Assembly: GCA_964020085.1 (NCBI GenBank)
Contig: OZ026600.1
Location: 22,844,764-22,908,763, forward strand
Reading direction: 5' to 3'
DNA: 64,000 nt
Source: Micromussa lordhowensis
Taxonomy: Eukaryota; Cnidaria; Anthozoa; Scleractinia; Lobophylliidae
Shown here one piece after another: positions 59,932 through 64,000 of the stretch. The first letter of the stretch is position 1, and every line of letters begins with the position of its first letter. Below the pieces are notes generated by a model. That model ran no database searches. It saw only the letters and a program-made list of their open reading frames with translations, and was not told the DNA's origin. The translations under genes were made by a program, and so were the position numbers.

Positions 59932-61099
59932 CAATGGTAACGAGCTATTTAACGAGCTATGGTAAAGTATAAACAATGCCAAGGTTGTGCAGGGCCTGGG
60001 TTCATTATGGCCGCACCGCGAGTTCTACCGCAAGTTGAATTTCTTGTTCTAAGAAAACAGGTTGGCAAACAAACCATTTGAGCTTGCAAGCTTTAAGACT
60101 AACAAACAAAGTGGTATAAGCTTTCTCTGGACATAAGCAAGGTAAGTAGTGAGAAAAGGCTTTGAGATCACTCACCACGGTATTAAAGTTTTTATTGTGC
60201 ATGTTCTTGTTTTGCTCTTGCTTTAATAATTCATCTTTCAACTGGAACTTGATGGCAAACCTTCAAAAACAGAGAGAATTTTCGCGAGAAATTTCGAAGG
60301 AAAAGTCGAGTAGAATGAATTTTCGCTCTAAAAATTGGGCCAAATTATCGGTAGACACGAACTACCGCCCGAAAATTCACGCCGACTAAAACAATGGGCA
60401 GCTGGAAAATTCGTGGAATTTTCTTCGAACTTTCGAAAACAAAACTTCGCCATTTTTCGCCGAAAAGCCCCGAAATTCGCGACTTTCGTCGACTTACGCT
60501 CTCATTACTTCTGCACAATACTGTACATACATACATACATACATACATACAATGTTGAAGAAAAAATATATCAACAAGACGCCTAATGTCGATTCTGTAG
60601 GATGCTTTGGGTTTTTTGAGCGTAGCATTGGAGTGAATTGTGAAGTTAGAGAGAAAGGCCACAATTAGTGAGTTAGATTATCCAGGGAACTCATTGTTGA
60701 GTCTTAAAGAAACTCTCGCTGGGTTTGTGGTGGAAAACAGTGTGGGCGAAAAATTACTTTGTGTGCAGGGTGTCCTTCCCAGGCCCTTATTTCCTCTTTC
60801 TGGATAATCTCGAAGATTGAACAAACGTGTGTATGGTGTTTCCAAATGGCATGAAAACCGAGTAAAGTAATATTGCAATAAGGAAAATGGAATTGGTTTT
60901 TTCTCCAATGAGGTGATATCATTATGTTAAGAACAAAATCTTGACACATGAATGGCAACGCAATGTTTTAATTAATAGTTTGAAGAGCACAATATTGTTT
61001 AAAACAATGTTGATTATGAAAGTGTGAACAAACGTGAAGTAAACATGAAAAAGGGAATGATTGTGCTTGTATCAACTGTCATCAGTAGATGCATTGTCA
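59932..61099. other. No identified gene; GAAATTTCG-type words and a microsatellite
   Basis: 60270-60500 is rich in TTTCG/CGAAA words (TTTCGCGAGAAATTTCGAAG), perhaps a degenerate repeat. (CATA)n lies at 60523-60552. A minus-strand frame 60241-60005 has no recognised domain. Confidence 0.4.
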
Positions 61100-62579
61100 T
61101 TATATAGCATCAAGCAGGCTGTCGTCAGGTGCTGTGTTGTCATCGATGGCATCAAGCCAGGTCTCATCATTGTCATTGCTAACGTTAAGGCAATTGTCAT
61201 CAGTTCCTCCATTACCAGTCTGAGATGCTCTATTATCATCAGTGGGTTCAAGTTTTCCAGAGGTCTGGTTGTGTGAACTTAGTATGTGTTGCATTTTTGA
61301 AACAACATTTGTTTGAGGATCCAAAGTGATGAGAATGTTGCTCGCACTAAGCAGTGTCTCTGCCACTTCTTCTGTGTTGTTTTGCAAAGTCACTGATGAC
61401 AGCTGCTGAAGGAGGTGTTCCGGGGTGTTGCTAAATATAGTTAACCAGAGGTCTGCCCCTTCGTTGGTGACACATACTTTAGCAGATGCTTCTCTCTTGC
61501 AATCAACAATCTTTTGGTGGGTTGAACAGTTTGGGCATTTAACTGAAGTACCACAGACATCAGTGATGCGTTTTTTTGCAAACTTGGCAAGACAGAAATA
61601 TGGAAAATTTCTGACTAATTTGAAGCTGGCAACAAAGATTTCTTTCTCTGGAGTTTCCAGAATTTCTGGCCCTTTTAAAGAGGACAGGGTTTTCTCCTGT
61701 TGAGAATAAGTGGTCAATGGTGAAGCAGACAGGAAGCTGTTGCCTTGAAAGTTTTTCACTGTCAAATTGCTCAGGCGATAAGAATAGTTGTTCTTCAGTT
61801 TAGTTATCAGTGGACTCCAGATATGAATATAAGTGTGCCCTGTTGAATCTTCTAAAATGCAATCTTCCTTTACAAAGGATAGTTGTTGTATTGACTTTAC
61901 CAAAACTTTCTTGAGTTCTTTTTGACCCAAGGAGAGTGTTCCTGTAACATTGACCTTTTGGTTAGGTGTCATAGTATTGAGTTGCGATATGGAGATGTCT
62001 ACACTTGGCAACTGGGTTGGTATGGGTATGGTATGGGTATGGGTATGGGTATGGTATGGGTTGTAGCTGTTCTTTGTAGTTGAAGGTGATATCACTGTTT
62101 GGGGCCACTGAGATATTTGATTGTTGCATGAAAATCCAATCACTTTCATCTTGTTTCATGATGAGGTTCTTGAGTTGTTGTGTCTTGAAAATGTTGGATC
62201 TTTTGATGTGCTGGAGCATTAAATGCTAGCACTCTTTGCACCTTTGTGGGTGATGTTTGCAAATGAAAGTCAAACCAGTGAACACCTTTTCCATGTGGAC
62301 TTAAGCCATGTTTGCTGCCTATGACAGAGTTAAAAGGAAAACATCAGTTGCAGAAACGTATAGTAATCATCAACTCTCAGACCTGATTTCAAACCTGAGA
62401 GTTTACATGTACTCTTAATAATCATCATTTACTGTGTTTATTGAGTAACCAGGGTAACCAAATATGCATGGAGAGAAGGAATCAGATTTAGAGCATTTGA
62501 GTGTTGACATTGTTGAGGTATACAAAACTTCAGAAAAAAAATCTACGTACTCACCTTTAGACTGACCCGGTTGTGTCAT
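61100..62579 (-). pseudogene. RPA-like OB-fold protein gene, two exons, frameshifted
   Basis: Exon 1 (62579-62555) encodes MTQPGQSK + G, donor GTGAGT. Exon 2 opens after CATAG at 62318 in matching phase: GSKHGLSPHGKGVHWFDFHL, QTSPTKVQRVLAFNAPAHQK. Frames then shift near 62175 (LKNLIMKQDESDWIFMQQSN) and again in a GGGTAT microsatellite (about 62012-62060). The last frame is long: NQKVNVTGTLSLGQKELKKV, EDCILEDSTGHTYIHIWSPL, NLTVKNFQGNSFLSASPLTT, then Cys motif CGTSVKCPNCSTHQKIVDC and an acidic tail ending DDSLLDAI. The 'V.VTGxLxLG...EDxTGxxxxHIWxP...vKNFQG' strand pattern and zinc motif fit an RPA70-like single-strand-binding OB fold. Such genes accompany Helitron-type elements in some animals. 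Confidence 0.6.
62012..62062. repeat. (GGGTAT)n/(GGTAT)n microsatellite in the OB-fold exon
   Basis: Interleaved GGTATG and GGTATGG units. It coincides with a reading-frame change in the OB-fold gene, as expected if unit gain or loss shifted the frame. Confidence 0.85.
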
Positions 62580-63289
62580 CTCCCCTAAAAGAGGAATATA
62601 TAAAAATGATTACATTGTAAATATAATGCACATTTATGTGGAGGGCTGATTGATACATGTGCTTAACACTGCACTGTACACATGTGCTGTGGTTTAAGGA
62701 AAGATGTGCAATGTATGTCTAACTGAGTGAAGTCTTAGCTATGCCTGGTGGTGGGTAGTATTTTCAATTTTGGGGAGAGTGATGTTAGATTATGAGAAGT
62801 TCCTGTTTTTCGGGAAGTTCATCATGTGGGTGAAATACTATGTAAATCAGCAAAGAGAAAACAATGAATGCATGTGCCTCTGTCGTAGAGTTCTGCACGG
62901 TATTTAATTTTTTTCCTCTTCCTTTTTCCTCTTCTCTTCATGATAAATGTGTTTTTTTTAATTTTATATGATTAATTTGATATAAACTGTACATATTTTT
63001 TAGGAATTTCAGATTCTTAAGTCTTAATTATCATAATTTTACTTTATTTGAATTAGCTTTGTTTTAGTGTCCCCAATTAGTACTGTAATGTACTAGAATT
63101 TTATGACACTTAAAAATAGTGGCAGTAGAAATTTTGGGCAAAAAAGGAGGAACTGCTGGTAGTCTAGAGTTGTTATAGTTTGGGGAACATTTTAAAGGAG
63201 TTGGTTTTGTATTTTAGGGTTGTTTTCTTTGTTGTTGAGTTGGCTAGCAGTTACTGTACGTTTGTGTTTGCAATGCACTAGAGAAAGGT
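62580..63289. other. Spacer between OB-fold gene and endonuclease gene
   Basis: AT-rich, no ORF with a motif. It may hold the OB-fold gene's promoter and the endonuclease gene's 3' end. Confidence 0.4.
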
Positions 63290-63925
63290 TTAATTAAGGA
63301 AAGTTATTCTTACGGCATCATGATCTGAATAGTATACACTTACTACTGAGCTATGGATATTAGCATGAATTGCCTGCCTGACATATACATGGTCTAGTAA
63401 ACTACCTGAGATGAATGTAGGTTTGTCTATAATCTGCACATAATTCAAAGATTGCATTAGGTTAGTAAGTGGTTGTATATCAGTGGTATTAAAGAAGTTT
63501 ATATTCAGATCTCCCAGGATTATATCAATAGAGTGAGCTCTAAGTAAATAATCCATTCCATTGACATAGTCAAGAATACTTGAACTGTTCTTGCGATAAA
63601 CTAAGAGAAAAGACAAATTTAGTGGTTCTTGTACATTATTTGTGTCACAAGTCACAACAAAGTTAACAGCATTTAAAGTTGGGAAGTATTCCTGGTTCAA
63701 AATGTGAAAATTGTTTTTGACACAGGTTGCCAGACTGCAAAATTTATCCAAATTGTGATCATACCTGTGTAAGGTAAGGGGAGTTAAGGTTTGTACAATA
63801 TTGAAGTCATTATCACCAGGTAAAAGTTGTGTTTCAGTGAAAGCTAGAATATCACTTTTGAAAAGATTTTCATCACATTTAATATCAGAACTGTGTTTTC
63901 TCAGAGAGCATATGTTTAGGAGGGA
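63290..63925 (-). CDS. Endonuclease (EEP) domain, Helentron-type C-terminus
   Basis: A minus-strand frame open from 63925 (after a TGA at 63928-63926) to TAA near 63290, without a good ATG, so it is a fragment of a longer protein. It reads LLNICSLRKHSSDIKCDENL, FKSDILAFTETQLLPGDNDF, AVNFVVTCDTNNVQEPLNLS, FLLVYRKN, HSIDIILGDLNINFF, then DKPTFISGSLLDHVYVRQAI and VVSVYYSDHDAVRI. The residues N, E (TETQ), D/N (GDLNIN), D (LLDHV) and SDHD are those of the exonuclease-endonuclease-phosphatase fold. This version, with 'SxSLLDHVYV...VYFSDHDAV', follows the Rep-helicase in Helentron-type Helitrons. The helicase would lie right of the window. Confidence 0.65.
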   Translation of the reverse strand, partial: SLLNICSLRKHSSDIKCDENLFKSDILAFTETQLLPGDNDFNIVQTLTPLTLHRYDHNLDKFCSLATCVKNNFHILNQEYFPTLNAVNFVVTCDTNNVQEPLNLSFLLVYRKNSSSILDYVNGMDYLLRAHSIDIILGDLNINFFNTTDIQPLTNLMQSLNYVQIIDKPTFISGSLLDHVYVRQAIHANIHSSVVSVYYSDHDAVRITFLN

Positions 63926-64000
63926 TCATGTTAAAACTGAATTGGTATTCGGCCCCCTTTGTTTCTCAGTGTTTGTGTTTTTTTGTATATCCTCTGCATT
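63926..64000 (-). other. Upstream edge of the endonuclease fragment
   Basis: The minus strand upstream of the TGA shows no conserved motif in the remaining 70 bp. Whether the helicase part joins here cannot be seen. Confidence 0.3.

Noticed and set aside
62012..62062. Telomere-like GGGTAT repeats
   Set aside because: Only about eight mixed units, inside a coding exon; animal telomeres are TTAGGG. Treated as a microsatellite.

Overview
This is nuclear DNA from an animal, almost certainly an anthozoan cnidarian such as a stony coral or sea anemone. There is no operon structure. Coding sequence lies in short exons with GT/AG borders, and nearly everything recognisable is a transposable element or the broken gene it landed in. 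The element mix (GIY-YIG Penelope-like elements, BEL/Pao retrotransposons, CACTA/tnp2, Merlin, Tc1, a DIRS-like piece, RTE-like and L1/Tx1-like LINEs, and Helentron-type endonuclease plus OB-fold genes) fits cnidarian genomes. The species call is inference.

Layout. 1-3.1 kb: decayed Penelope-like element (PLE, minus) split by a 565-bp mariner-type MITE. 5.0-8.5 kb: decayed multi-exon gene of an uncharacterised cnidarian-type family (plus). 9.7-10.3 kb: first exons of a chromodomain gene (minus). 10.4-14.3 kb: LINE tail and truncated BEL/Pao with its 5' LTR (minus). 14.3-15.3 kb: broken Merlin transposase (plus). 17.0-17.6 kb: broken integrase-core gene (plus). 18.5-21.3 kb: RTE-like LINE with 14-bp target duplications, itself holding a 144-bp palindrome. 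22.5-23.4 kb: GGAAT-rich repeat, DIRS-like fragment, small ORF. 24.2-32.1 kb: a young, complete BEL/Pao element (two LTRs, 5-bp target duplication) inserted in frame into a HIRAN-like ORF. 32.6-34.0 kb: second PLE (minus). 35.4-51.7 kb: a BEN-domain gene (minus) whose first coding exon is split by an 11.1-kb CACTA-like DNA transposon (40473-51563) with terminal inverted repeats, a TTT target duplication, subterminal repeat arrays and two divergent genes, one of them a tnp2 transposase. 51.9-52.9 kb: tRNA-derived repeat and tandem arrays. 52.9-57.9 kb: L1/Tx1-like LINE (minus). 58.7-59.9 kb: Tc1 transposase followed at once by histone-type 3' stem-loops (minus). 61.1-63.9 kb: RPA-like OB-fold gene and an endonuclease domain, read as one end of a Helentron-like element (minus).

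The strongest observations are junctions that can be solved to the base. Removing the MITE from the PLE, the BEL element from the HIRAN-like ORF, or the CACTA element from the BEN gene, plus one target-duplication copy in each case, restores an open frame across the join. Other points worth following are histone-type stem-loops just 3' of two non-histone ORFs, hammerhead-ribozyme-like cores inside two large palindromes, and repeated in-frame TGA stops in otherwise open element frames. Family names rest on motif recognition from the sequence alone; no database search was run.
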